39,376 bases of DNA from a virus, in the IMG/VR virus record IMGVR_UViG_3300014911_000015, positions 1 to 39,376 of that record, one strand, 5' to 3'. Under the pieces are notes generated by a model that saw only the letters and a program-made list of their open reading frames with translations, had not been told where the DNA came from and did no database searches. Positions 17,638 to 25,373 of this stretch are shown piece by piece. The position numbers were made by a program, and so were the translations under genes. How positions within the stretch are numbered: the first letter of the stretch is position 1; each line of letters begins with the position of its first letter.

Positions 17638-18600
17638 CTATCCTTCGCCTCGGCTCTTGATGAGCTTCAGCGCCGCCTGGGCCAGTTTGGCGCGGCCTGT
17701 CTCGGACAACAGTGCCGAGCGTTCCTTCTGGCCGCCGGGAGAATAGACGGCTTTTTCGGTGGATGCGGCCCTCGTGGCCACGGCTCGTTGCCGGCCGGCT
17801 GCGGCCTCCTTAGCCTGCCGAATGGCCAGCGCGAAGGCACTCTCGACTGTCGACCGCTTCATGGCGCGAACCGCCTTGGCCGATTCTCTGGCGTAGACGT
17901 CGAACGGTTGGCGGCCTCTGTCGACGAGGGCGCGGCCGACCACGTCGTAGAATTCCGCGCCCGGATGTCGCTTGATGGCCTCTTCGACCATCCGCTTCAC
18001 CTCGGCGTCCTCTTCTGCTTGTGCCTGCGCCTGCATGGCCATCATCGCCTGCTGGCTCGCCTGCTGTGCCGCAAACGCCTTCTCCTGACTCTTGACCGCG
18101 ATCGTTTCGAGCGCAGCGGCGAATTCATCGCCGTAGTTGCTGCGCACGGCCTCGATCTTGGCCTTGATCTCAGGGTCCAGGGCTTGCGGCCGGGCCTGGG
18201 GAGTCAGCTCGGCACCGACGGACGGGTCGAAGCCTTGTCCGTCGTTCGTCAACGGGACGCCCTCTCCCGAAAGCATCCCGCGCAATTGCGCTCTCAGTTC
18301 CTCGTTCTCCCGCTCCAGCGCCTCCAGCTTCTGATCGATCGTCGCGAGCCAGGGGTCTTGAGCGTCGTCTTTTTCGCCGCCCTCTTCCTCCGGGAAGAGT
18401 TCCTTCATCACGGCCGTATATTCGGGCGGCAAATCCTCTTTTTGCGAAGAGGCATCAGTCGCCTGCTGCTCGTCGCCGCCCCCGGCGTCTGCCTGCGCCT
18501 GCTGCTCCTCTTTCGGGGGCGCCTGCTGCTCTTCGCCGCTTGCCTTCTCCAACATTTCCGTGGCGGCCTTCGTCGCCTCCGGACTCAACATCATCGGCAT
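17638..18600 (-). CDS. Scaffold-like capsid assembly protein
   Basis: A 320-residue acidic, Gln/Glu/Ala-rich protein from ATG 18600. Residues 1-75 are low-complexity (EEQQAPPKEEQQAQADAGGG), followed by a short coiled coil (DQKLEALERENEELRAQLRG), a long helical Gln/Ala stretch (QQASQQAMMAMQAQAQAEED) and a basic C-terminus with KSRGEG. An acidic N-terminus, coiled-coil middle and basic C-terminal helix, encoded between portal and capsid genes, is the classic arrangement of a phage scaffold protein, in which the basic end contacts the capsid protein. No protease motif is visible. Confidence 0.75.
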   Translation of the reverse strand: MPMMLSPEATKAATEMLEKASGEEQQAPPKEEQQAQADAGGGDEQQATDASSQKEDLPPEYTAVMKELFPEEEGGEKDDAQDPWLATIDQKLEALERENEELRAQLRGMLSGEGVPLTNDGQGFDPSVGAELTPQARPQALDPEIKAKIEAVRSNYGDEFAAALETIAVKSQEKAFAAQQASQQAMMAMQAQAQAEEDAEVKRMVEEAIKRHPGAEFYDVVGRALVDRGRQPFDVYARESAKAVRAMKRSTVESAFALAIRQAKEAAAGRQRAVATRAASTEKAVYSPGGQKERSALLSETGRAKLAQAALKLIKSRGEG

Positions 18601-18624
18601 TTCTCAGTCATCCCCTTCCTATCG

Positions 18625-20709
18625 CTACGAACCGGCCTGCCTGCCGGCGGGCGTCATCACCCGCTGGATTGTACCCGGCGCCGCCAAGGTGTCCCCTCCG
18701 GAAATATCGGCGAACTCTCGACGGAGGAAGTCTTGGTGCGCTTGGCAATGCTGCTCGAAAATCTCGCGAACAGCCTGGTCCAACTCGAACCATTCCGGCC
18801 GGTTCCTGATGCGATTGTGCAGCTTCAAATGATACCAGTGGTCGTTCTGCTCGCCCGGCAACAGAGGTATGCCCTGACGCAGCATCAGGCGATGCTCCCA
18901 CCGGACCAATCGTTCCGTGATTCTGTTGTCCTCGTTCGCCTCTTCGGGCAGGGCGAACTCGGCTAAATGCTTGAAGTCGGCCTGGTTGATGGCTCCCATT
19001 TGGGCCAATTCGGCCAACATCTGAAGGCGCAGGCTGCGGCTCTTCGGCGCAGCCGATCCTGCCGTCGCCTTCACGTCCACCGAGCCTTGCAGGTCGGCAG
19101 CGGTGAACAGGATGATCTCGTCTTCCATGTCCTGCCCCGAGCACCGGATGATCCGCGGCACCGCATAGAACTCCTGGGCCAATCGGAGCACGTGCTGACA
19201 GACCCGCTCGTAACCCGCCTCGATTGCCACGAACATCGGAAAGAAGAGGCTGTGGCTCTGTTCCATCATGTGCGACAACATCGTGCCGGACCGGGCGCCT
19301 GGCGGGTTGAGGCCGCGCAGGATGTCCGTCATGCCCGAAATCTGATCGATGTACTGCGTCAGCATCGTGATGATGCCCGTCACCCACGACGGCATCGGGG
19401 GCGGCACCATGAATTCGGGTTTGCCGGCCTGCTGGAGTATCGGGTCGTACTCCAGAACCTGAACCTCGTCATTCCCGAGGCTCCTCATCTCGATGTTCGC
19501 GTTACGACTGATGAGGACCTTGGGGCGGCCAAGGATATTCGCGTCGTCGATCCAGCTACTGATGCGCTTGTCGATGGCCCGATTGGCCATCCGCAGCATC
19601 CGAAGCGTCGTCATGCCGTACGGCGAGCCTGAAACCGGGATGCACTTGAACCACGTGAACGGCAGGGTGTTGCCGTACGGGTTCCGGGTCTCGATCTCCT
19701 TCGTCGGGCGGCTCTTCCCCGAGAACACAATATACCGACCCTCGGGATACTTGATGCTGGGCCGCTCGAAATACTCTCTGATGAAGACGTAACTGTCCTC
19801 GAACCAACCGCCGCCCGATTGCGCCATCAGATGCCACGGGTGGGCGTGCGCCATGATGTCGGCGTAATTCAGATCCTGGTCCGGTTCGAGGTCCGGCAGG
19901 TTGAAGCGCAACCGGGCTAATTCCACGTGCCAGACCCGGCCGAACATCGCCCAGAAAGCTTCGTGGGGATCCTCTTGGCTGGCGTCCCAGCGCATCGAGA
20001 AGATATCGCCGACATCCAGCCGGATCCGGCCCTCGTGCATCTGCCAGAATCGTGGCCGCCCGGTCTCATCGGTGGCGAAGACGGGATTGCCCTCTTCGTC
20101 CTCCTCACCCGTGAACTCGGGAATCACCAGCGGTTCGCCGGCGCTTGGATCGTAGTACGGGTACAAAACCCCGATTCCCGTCAATTCCGTCGCCTGGGCC
20201 AACCTTTCCCGCACCAGAGCAAATTCGTGACTTTCGGTGAACTCGCGCAATAGATACTTCGCGACCCGGGCGGCCGCCTTGTCCCGCTCGTTGTAGGTCG
20301 TCGGCTCGGCCGAGACATTCGGCACCGCTTTCGTCCGCATCGAGACCAAATCCCGAATCACCCGGTTGGCGATGTTCAGCACGTGTTTCTGCGTCTTGCT
20401 CTGGCTCGGGATCCTGACCGAGAGATTGTTGGTGGACGTGTGGACGAGGGTGCTGCGCTGCGTGAAGTGGTAGCCCTTGAAGAACTCGATATTCACCACG
20501 GCTTCAAGCATCGCCTGCAAGTGCCCTGGCGGCGGGTTCTCCCAGCGCTTGGCGCACAGGTCCTCGTCCGACAATTCCGTCGAGTATCGACGTTGCACCA
20601 GCGGCCGCCGGCCTTCGGCCGGGTGGGCCGAGGGTATCACTTGGCGCATCGCACGCTGGATCATGCCGATCGGCGTCCAGGCCCGCAATCTGTCACCGAG
20701 GCCCACCAT
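18625..20709 (-). CDS. Portal protein (podovirus-type)
   Basis: A 694-residue protein. I choose ATG 20709, which shares TGATG with the upstream stop; a TTG at 20712 is the only earlier start. Typical portal features are the N-terminal wing helices with AMLEAVVNIEFFKGYHF, the YWP-like aromatic patches (VLYPYYDPSAGEPLVIPEF), the TLPFTWFKCIPVSGSPYGM segment, the long stem-forming stretch after VTGIITMLTQYIDQISGMTD, and a C-terminal Gln/His-rich helical barrel (EQHCQAHQDFLRREFADISGG). The length is in the usual range for portals of short-tailed phages and larger than HK97-type portals. The position between terminase/lysis genes and the scaffold supports the call. Confidence 0.88.
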   Translation of the reverse strand: MVGLGDRLRAWTPIGMIQRAMRQVIPSAHPAEGRRPLVQRRYSTELSDEDLCAKRWENPPPGHLQAMLEAVVNIEFFKGYHFTQRSTLVHTSTNNLSVRIPSQSKTQKHVLNIANRVIRDLVSMRTKAVPNVSAEPTTYNERDKAAARVAKYLLREFTESHEFALVRERLAQATELTGIGVLYPYYDPSAGEPLVIPEFTGEEDEEGNPVFATDETGRPRFWQMHEGRIRLDVGDIFSMRWDASQEDPHEAFWAMFGRVWHVELARLRFNLPDLEPDQDLNYADIMAHAHPWHLMAQSGGGWFEDSYVFIREYFERPSIKYPEGRYIVFSGKSRPTKEIETRNPYGNTLPFTWFKCIPVSGSPYGMTTLRMLRMANRAIDKRISSWIDDANILGRPKVLISRNANIEMRSLGNDEVQVLEYDPILQQAGKPEFMVPPPMPSWVTGIITMLTQYIDQISGMTDILRGLNPPGARSGTMLSHMMEQSHSLFFPMFVAIEAGYERVCQHVLRLAQEFYAVPRIIRCSGQDMEDEIILFTAADLQGSVDVKATAGSAAPKSRSLRLQMLAELAQMGAINQADFKHLAEFALPEEANEDNRITERLVRWEHRLMLRQGIPLLPGEQNDHWYHLKLHNRIRNRPEWFELDQAVREIFEQHCQAHQDFLRREFADISGGDTLAAPGTIQRVMTPAGRQAGS

Positions 20710-21044
20710 CAATACGCGCTCCCATCATCGACGTAGCCGAAAGCGCCCTCCGGCTCTACCGGGGCGCCTTCGTCGTCTATACCGAGCTCGGAACGGAGCT
20801 GTTTCTGCATCTTTCGGGCCTCTTCACTCAGCCCTCCGGGCATCTCCAGGGAAGGGTACTCTGCGGCTTGGCGCGGCGCCGATTCCGTCGAACCACCCGA
20901 CTTCCGTTGATACCGCCCGGCGCCGGTCACCGCGCCCATGTACAGCTTTAGCACGTAGACCAGCGCGGCGGCCAGTGCGATTTGAACCGCTCCGCTCACG
21001 GCCACGGCCACCAGCAGGACGAAAACCGGATCAGACGTATTCAC
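20709..21044 (-). CDS. Small single-pass membrane protein
   Basis: A 111-residue protein with GTG start at 21044, overlapping the peptidase gene by 14 nt. Residues about 7-33 (VFVLLVAVAVSGAVQIALAA) form a transmembrane helix, then comes a Ser/Gly/Gln-rich linker and an acidic C-terminus (SELGIDDEGAPVEPEGAFGY). Neighbours are the peptidase on one side and the portal on the other. A single N-terminal helix with a soluble tail, beside lysis genes, could be a spanin-like or second holin component, but I see no lipobox and no family match, so the role is open. Confidence 0.65.
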   Translation of the reverse strand: MNTSDPVFVLLVAVAVSGAVQIALAAALVYVLKLYMGAVTGAGRYQRKSGGSTESAPRQAAEYPSLEMPGGLSEEARKMQKQLRSELGIDDEGAPVEPEGAFGYVDDGSAY

Positions 21045-21474
21045 GTAGCGCCTTCTCCCACGATATTCTCTGCCGGCCCCTGTATCCCCAGCGGGCCCGC
21101 TTGCGCCTCACGTCGAGATGAACCCCCCACGGGTAAACGCCGATTCCGCCTTCACGGAATTCCGCTACCGCCTCGGCGGCCTGAGCGAGCCCCGACGGAC
21201 TCACTTCGTCGCTGTGAAGGTCTATCGCCTCACCCCAGAGATGCCTGCTTCTAGGCGAGGCTCCGACTATCGTGTTGTTGTGCAACGTGCAGCGGTAACC
21301 CGAATTGACCACCAACGGAGTTCCTGCCGGCAAGATATCGAGCACCAAACGGCAATAGGCGACCACAAGCCGCGGCGATACCATCATGTAATCGCAGCCG
21401 CATCGGCATCGGAAATCCCACCAAGGAAAAACCTCGGCCATCACACGACTGAATACTTCATGCTCCGTCTTCAT
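21031..21474 (-). CDS. M15-type zinc peptidase (endolysin-like, D-Ala-D-Ala carboxypeptidase fold)
   Basis: A 147-residue protein from ATG 21474, sharing TGATG with the holin-like gene; the longer upstream extension of the frame is low-complexity and overlaps that gene. It carries the M15_3 pattern: SGYRC at 58-62, then SRHLWGEAIDLH with zinc ligands His78 and Asp85, and VHLDV with His119. These match peptidases that cleave peptidoglycan stem peptides. It is probably the lysis enzyme, placed directly after a holin-like gene. There is no signal peptide, so it depends on a holin for export. A peculiarity is the cysteine-rich start (FRCRCGCDYM), which may add metal or disulfide stability. Confidence 0.88.
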   Translation of the reverse strand: MKTEHEVFSRVMAEVFPWWDFRCRCGCDYMMVSPRLVVAYCRLVLDILPAGTPLVVNSGYRCTLHNNTIVGASPRSRHLWGEAIDLHSDEVSPSGLAQAAEAVAEFREGGIGVYPWGVHLDVRRKRARWGYRGRQRISWEKALREYV

Positions 21475-21788
21475 CAGAGCACCCCCAGCCGCCTCAGTGC
21501 CACCAGAAGCCCCAGAAGCGGCACCACCACCTTCGCCACGTCCAGCCACCCTAGCGCACGAGACGCCCTCGTGGCAAGGGCGTCCTTGTTCTGCAGGGCA
21601 AGCTTGCGTATTTCGTTCCGGTCGTTGCTTGCAGCCTGCAGCTTGGCGGCGCATCGTGTCTCGCAGGCTTCTCGCTCCATCCGAGCCGCCTCGATCTTGG
21701 CGGACAAGCCACCGATCTCGTGCTTCACCTCGCCGATCTGGTCCTTGATCTCGAGGACCGCTTGGAAGATCTCCTGGCTCGACGCCAA
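21474..21788 (-). CDS. Coiled-coil, C-terminally anchored holin-like protein (XhlA-type)
   Basis: About 104 residues. The frame has TTG starts at 21794 and 21788; AGGAGGG lies too close to the first, so 21788 is preferred. Layout: an N-terminal amphipathic helical region (FQAVLEIKDQIGEVKHEIGG), a charged coiled coil with CETRC, and a C-terminal hydrophobic helix (VAKVVVPLLGLLVALRR). This is the layout of XhlA/haemolysin-type holins, which are a coiled coil plus a C-terminal membrane helix. Its stop overlaps the start of the M15 peptidase, giving a lysis cassette. The exact holin family is inferred from layout. Confidence 0.75.
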   Translation of the reverse strand: MASSQEIFQAVLEIKDQIGEVKHEIGGLSAKIEAARMEREACETRCAAKLQAASNDRNEIRKLALQNKDALATRASRALGWLDVAKVVVPLLGLLVALRRLGVL

Positions 21789-21853
21789 TGCCAACCCTCC
21801 TGAATCTTCGATCCTCTGTTACTATCAGTATACTCGGTTTCGGTGTGATAAAT

Positions 21854-23482
21854 CTACCCTTCCACGCCGAACCACTCTCCCAGGGCGGCGATCATCGCGC
21901 TCTGGCGAAAAGCCTTGCGCTTGTCGGCCTCGATTCGGCGCTGCCAATGCTCCCGAATCACCTGTTCGCGCGTCTTCGTCTGTCTCTCGTCGCTCTTGAT
22001 GTCCTCCAGGCGCCGAATCGGCGTGAAAATCTGGTTCGCTTGCGCCAAAGCGTCGGGAAAATCGTCGTAATCGCTGCCCGGATATCCCTCCAACTGCGCC
22101 ACCGCGATCTGCATGGACTCGTCATCGCGATATTCGCTGTTGAAAAACACCCCATTCGCGTCGAACCGGGGTTTCAGCCCCAGAATCCGGGCCATTTTGG
22201 CCTTCTGCGGCCCCCGCGGCAATGCATGAACCGGGAAGAAACGGTCATTTTCGAGCATGATCCGGTTCAACTCGGAGGCGATCATCGTCTGGAAGCCGAA
22301 CGCCTCCACCACCACGCCTACGAAGTAACTCCTGTAGCCCTTGTACTCGAACCGCGGCAGCCACGAATCGACTGTTCGGATAGCCATGTCGAACAGCATC
22401 CTCGGCGTGTAGGCCGCCCGCTGGCGCTTCATGTATACTTCACACACGAACAGCAGATGCCGCGACCTCGCGTGCGCCACGACCACGATCGCCGTGTAAT
22501 CCGCCCGCTTGTTCACCGAGTCGTTCGGGTCGCACAGCACGGCCAACTGATAGTCATCTGGCGGCATCTGTTTCGGTTCCCGCCACAGGATGTTCGGAAA
22601 CGGTCGCTCCTCGTCCTCGATCGGGTCGTTCAGGTAGTTGCAGGCGAACAGCCGGGCCCCCAACTGCGCCCGCTTCTGCCGCAGGACCTCGTGGCTCAGA
22701 ATCGTCGGGAAATTCAGCTTTCCGTTCTTGTCGTACGCGCGCTTCTCCAGCACCGTGAACCCGAAGGCCCGCCGGTGCTGCTTGATGTACCCGTACAGGT
22801 CGTACTTGTGCCACCGGGTCCCGACCACCGCCCCCACACCACCAGGATCCATCAAGGGCAGCGCGTCCCGGAATCTCGCCAGCGTCGTCAGTCTCTCGGC
22901 CTCCGAGTCCACCAGCCGAGGATCCACCGGGTCGTCGAAGATGATCCAGTCGAAGTGCATCCCCGTCGGGATGTTCGTCAGCCCGCAGACCGAAATCGTC
23001 GGCTCCTTGCGGTACTTCTTCCGGCTCGAGACACAGATCTGCGTCGCCGTCCAGGGCCACCCCTTCGGCACGTCGCATAACGGCCGGCCCTTGACGCCTG
23101 TGAAGAGGCGGTAAAACAGGCTCGTCTCGTTCGTCAGATGCCCCTTGATTTCCGCCAAGTAGTTCTTCGCCCGCTCCTGCGAGTAGCAGACGATCAGCCC
23201 CCGACTGTCGCCCCAGAGGTTCGTCGGGTCTGTCGCGTCCCGCGCGATCCTCCACAGCGGATACCCGATACTGCACGTGGTGGACTTGAACGTTCCCCGA
23301 GGCCAGAGCGTCATCAGCCACCGGTCGGGCTTCAACCCCATCAATTCGTCGCACATCCGCCGGTGGACCTCCGGCACATACCGGTCGTACCCCAGGACGA
23401 ACTTCAGCAACACGTAGAGGTCCTCCCGGGCCAACAGCCTCAGGTCTTCAAGGGTCAACGGCTTACCGCTGCCGCCGGCCAC
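21854..23482 (-). CDS. terL: Terminase large subunit
   Basis: About 542 residues; two adjacent GTG codons (23485 and 23482) can start it, and AAGGGAG is better spaced for the second. The ATPase has a Walker A-like WPRGTFKST near residues 60-68, a motif block GLIVCYSQERAKNYL, Walker B IIFDDP near 180-185 and the coupling-type segment VGTRWHKYDLYG. The RNase H-like nuclease domain begins with LAVLCDPNDSVNKRADY and ends with YPGSDYDDFPDALAQA, the typical late acidic motif. It cuts and pumps phage DNA into the head through the portal. The gene starts inside the upstream 58-residue ORF. Confidence 0.93.
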   Translation of the reverse strand: MAGGSGKPLTLEDLRLLAREDLYVLLKFVLGYDRYVPEVHRRMCDELMGLKPDRWLMTLWPRGTFKSTTCSIGYPLWRIARDATDPTNLWGDSRGLIVCYSQERAKNYLAEIKGHLTNETSLFYRLFTGVKGRPLCDVPKGWPWTATQICVSSRKKYRKEPTISVCGLTNIPTGMHFDWIIFDDPVDPRLVDSEAERLTTLARFRDALPLMDPGGVGAVVGTRWHKYDLYGYIKQHRRAFGFTVLEKRAYDKNGKLNFPTILSHEVLRQKRAQLGARLFACNYLNDPIEDEERPFPNILWREPKQMPPDDYQLAVLCDPNDSVNKRADYTAIVVVAHARSRHLLFVCEVYMKRQRAAYTPRMLFDMAIRTVDSWLPRFEYKGYRSYFVGVVVEAFGFQTMIASELNRIMLENDRFFPVHALPRGPQKAKMARILGLKPRFDANGVFFNSEYRDDESMQIAVAQLEGYPGSDYDDFPDALAQANQIFTPIRRLEDIKSDERQTKTREQVIREHWQRRIEADKRKAFRQSAMIAALGEWFGVEG

Positions 23483-23639
23483 CACCGCTCCCTTTCCGCC
23501 GGCGCCTCGCCTTCGACGCCATGATCGCCCTGTGCTGCGCCAACGCCCCCGCCCTCGTCCCGTGCCGGCCGAGCACCTTGCCCTTGTCGGGCCCGTGACA
23601 GTGCACCACCACCCAATACCGCCCCTGCCGCACGATCAT
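23463..23639 (-). CDS. 58-residue basic protein between the terminase genes
   Basis: A short ORF of 58 codons. ATG 23639 shares ATGA with the stop of the small-terminase-like gene and is preceded by GAGGACGA; its stop (TAA 23465-23463) lies inside the large terminase gene. The translation starts MIVRQGRYWVVVHCHGPDKG and continues to a KARRRRKGSGGGRR tail, a short beta-hairpin followed by a strongly basic end. Coupled overlaps on both sides and sensible composition argue that it is real. It could be a small DNA- or RNA-binding protein. Function unknown. Confidence 0.65.
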   Translation of the reverse strand: MIVRQGRYWVVVHCHGPDKGKVLGRHGTRAGALAQHRAIMASKARRRRKGSGGGRRQR

Positions 23640-24160
23640 TCGTCCTCGTCCCCCTCTTCATCATCGCCGAACCGACCACTCTCACGCGCCAGCTTCTCCG
23701 CGACCTTCGCCGTCGACTTCAGCCGGTCCAGCGTCGCCGACAACTCCGACGCGTCCAACTGCGGCACCGGAACCGGCACCTCCGTCTTCTCCCCCTCCTG
23801 CATCACGACCTTCGTCGCCCGGATCTGCGGCGTCATCACGCTCAACAGCGTGTTCAGTTCCTTGAACGCCCTCAATCGCGTGCGGTTGTCCGGCCTCAAC
23901 CCCCCGTACTTCGACGGGTATTCCGCGTTCAGCAGCCCCACCAGCGTATCCACCAGCTTCTCTGGCGGCAGCTTCTTCTCTATCTGCTCCAGCACGCGAA
24001 GCTTGTAATCCTCGAGCCGGTTCGCCAGCGCCAGACTGCCGGTAGTATTCACCTGTTCCACCCGCGCGCTCGCCAGCGCCACGTCCCTCGTCCCCACGGC
24101 CGGGTTCTGCGGCGCCAGTCGCCCCCTCACGTCGTCGCCCGTGACACACCTCAACGGCAA
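23636..24160 (-). CDS. terS: Probable small terminase subunit
   Basis: About 174 residues; the first start is TTG at 24160, with GGAGG close upstream; a second TTG at 24154 and a GTG at 24130 are alternatives. The protein is helical, with a central region (LEDYKLRVLEQIEKKLPPEK) and a PQIRATKVVMQEG-type segment, then a coiled-coil stretch and a strongly acidic C-terminus (FGDDEEGDEDE). First gene of the leftward operon and two genes before terL is the classic place for terS. I recognise no specific helix-turn-helix, so the call is mainly positional. Confidence 0.55.
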   Translation of the reverse strand: MPLRCVTGDDVRGRLAPQNPAVGTRDVALASARVEQVNTTGSLALANRLEDYKLRVLEQIEKKLPPEKLVDTLVGLLNAEYPSKYGGLRPDNRTRLRAFKELNTLLSVMTPQIRATKVVMQEGEKTEVPVPVPQLDASELSATLDRLKSTAKVAEKLARESGRFGDDEEGDEDE

Positions 24161-24273
24161 CCACCTCCAATTGAAACCTACGCCCTCGACGCCGGTCGCG
24201 TCAACTCGTGCCCCACTTCAAGGCATAGGCTACCCTTTGCACTGCAACACGCGTCGCCCGCGCGTGTAAATAG

Positions 24274-24308
24274 AAAAAGGCGACCTCCTGAACCCCAGAG
24301 AGGCCGCC
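24274..24308 (-). terminator. Intrinsic terminator in the leader of the virion operon
   Basis: Read leftward, a 9-bp stem (arms at 24308-24300 and 24287-24279, GGCGGCCTC against GAGGTCGCC with one G-T pair) closes a 12-nt loop and is followed at once by TTTTT. This is a textbook rho-independent terminator. It lies between the leftward promoter (24338-24366) and the first gene (24160), so most transcripts would stop after about 55-60 nt unless terminated less efficiently or antiterminated. That suggests late-gene control by antitermination or attenuation. Confidence 0.7.
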
Positions 24309-24337
24309 ACAGACACAGGAGCGTGAGCGACTCGGCC

Positions 24338-24366
24338 AGCCTACACCAAGCCCGCCCCCTTGTCAA
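24338..24366 (-). promoter_or_regulatory. Sigma-70-type promoter for the leftward virion operon
   Basis: On the minus strand a perfect TTGACA (24366-24361) is followed 17 nt later by TAGGCT (24343-24338), which matches TATAAT at only three positions. Expected start of transcription is near 24331. The -35 is perfect and the spacing ideal in an otherwise GC-rich region, so I consider it real although the -10 is weak. It would drive the terS-to-fibre operon through the terminator at 24274-24308. Confidence 0.5.
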
Positions 24367-24389
24367 CGACGCCGCCCGTGCGCTATCCT
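24360..24389 (+). promoter_or_regulatory. Possible rightward sigma-70 promoter, back to back with the leftward one
   Basis: TTGTCA (24360-24365; 5 of 6 matches) is followed after 18 nt by TATCCT (24384-24389; 4 of 6). Its -35 overlaps the leftward -35, because TTGTCAA read in reverse is TTGACAA. If active it would transcribe the structured non-coding region toward the early genes. The evidence is only the match and spacing. Confidence 0.3.
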
Positions 24390-24684
24390 TTAAGCAAGGG
24401 CTGGCGGGCAAAACTCACCGTTCCCCCAGGTAGAAGCCCCGAGCGGCCGATCATGCTCCTCTCCGGCCGCTTCGAGGCGCCTCCTTCCGTCAGTGAGCCG
24501 CCCACCGGCCCAAGACCCCCGGTCAGGCAGTCCGTCCAGCCAACCAGCCAGGCCGGGGGTCGATCTTCGTTTCGGGGCGCAAGCGCACGGAGTGGCCTCA
24601 GCGAGGCGTGGCGCAGGATTTCGAGACGGGCCAGGACGAGGCGAAAATCGGGCGATGGTGGGAGAAATTTGCGAGGGGGGTCTT

Positions 24685-24743
24685 GCGCCTACAGGTATGG
24701 AACGCCAGGGAACCCACGGCCCTGGCGTCCATACCCTGGGCGC
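24685..24743. repeat. 59-nt long hairpin
   Basis: The arms 24694-24710 and 24720-24735 pair over 16 bp with one bulged A around a 9-nt loop; flanking CAG/CTG and GCGCC/GGCGC extend it to about 23 pairs. No T-run follows on either strand, so it is not a simple terminator. It lies in non-coding sequence. Confidence 0.75.
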
Positions 24744-24907
24744 GTTGCGTAGGAGATCGCCCCCCATCCCACGACTCTGCTCACCGATACCACCGACTCC
24801 AGTGCCTCGCCACGCCCGACTCGCTGCCTCGCGTGAATGCGCCTCTTTGCCGCTCCTAGACTGCGGTCGCGCCCGCCTAAGCCCGCCTTTGCGCGGGTTC
24901 ACTCTAG

Positions 24908-24971
24908 GCGATTTACAAGGGGCTCCTAAGAGAGTACTACGTACTCTCTATAGAGCCCCGTAGTAAATCGC
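24908..24971. repeat. 64-nt near-palindrome
   Basis: Three nested perfect arms: GCGATTTAC/GTAAATCGC (24908-24916 with 24963-24971), GGGGCTC/GAGCCCC (24919-24925 with 24953-24959) and AGAGAGTAC/GTACTCTCT (24929-24937 with 24941-24949), with internal loops of 2-3 nt and a TAC tip. It could fold as RNA or extrude as a cruciform. Confidence 0.85.
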
Positions 24972-25069
24972 GCAGATTTCCTCCCACTCGCACGCGCGCA
25001 TTTCGGGCCGGACTACGCTCCTGGAGCCGCTTACAGCGTTTGCCACGCGTGCGCTCGTGACCGGCGTTT

Positions 25070-25295
25070 CGGGACACGCTGTCCCATTTGTGCGATACGT
25101 GTGCCTCTGTGGCGCTCCTGGTGCCGCATGCGAGTGTTTTTCGGTTGCGTCCTGAGGCATGGCTCGCCCGACTCAAGCGCCACTCGCACCAGCCAGACTC
25201 ACTACCGCGACAGACTGTCGTGGCTCTCGGCCGCTGTGCACCGATCGGGTCACTCTGACCCAGCCAGAGTGCACCGGTCGGGACGCTGTGTCCCA
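25070..25295. promoter_or_regulatory. Array of short palindromes upstream of the sigma-54 promoter (possible enhancer sites)
   Basis: Three 17-bp dyads have the same outer frame CGGG...CCCA: CGGGACACGCTGTCCCA (25070-25086), CGGGTCACTCTGACCCA (25246-25262) and CGGGACGCTGTGTCCCA (25279-25295). A related 13-bp dyad, CGACAGACTGTCG, is at 25208-25220. The two right-hand dyads sit in direct repeats that start GTGCACCG. They lie about 105-330 bp upstream of the predicted sigma-54 start, where activator proteins of that system usually bind. They could equally be RNA hairpins; the compensating base changes fit both ideas. Confidence 0.5.
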
Positions 25296-25373
25296 CCAGC
25301 GACCACCAGGCAGGAGTGGCCGAACTCGCTGCGAGCGGCTCCTGGTGCGGCCTTGAGGCCTTTCGGCGCGACA

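Noticed and set aside
21788-23080. 430-residue rightward ORF opposite the large terminase
   Set aside because: It is antisense to a clear terL, is His/Arg/Pro-rich and has no family pattern. The same holds for the long antisense frames at 14144-15640, 9313-10140 and 5799-7076.
24442-24471. Leftward start with GGAGAGGAGC directly before ATG (near 24455)
   Set aside because: The ribosome site is almost touching the ATG and the frame has only 23 codons. The site is better explained as the loop of the 24442-24471 hairpin.
24493-24963. 156-residue rightward ORF in the intergenic region
   Set aside because: Pro/Arg/Ser-rich, no ribosome site, and it spans two strong hairpins (24685-24743 and 24908-24959). 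I take it as a chance frame in GC-rich DNA.
24908-24971. Protelomerase (hairpin telomere) site
   Set aside because: The size is similar to known sites, but the centre has a TAC tip rather than a perfect palindrome, and I see no protelomerase gene in the window.
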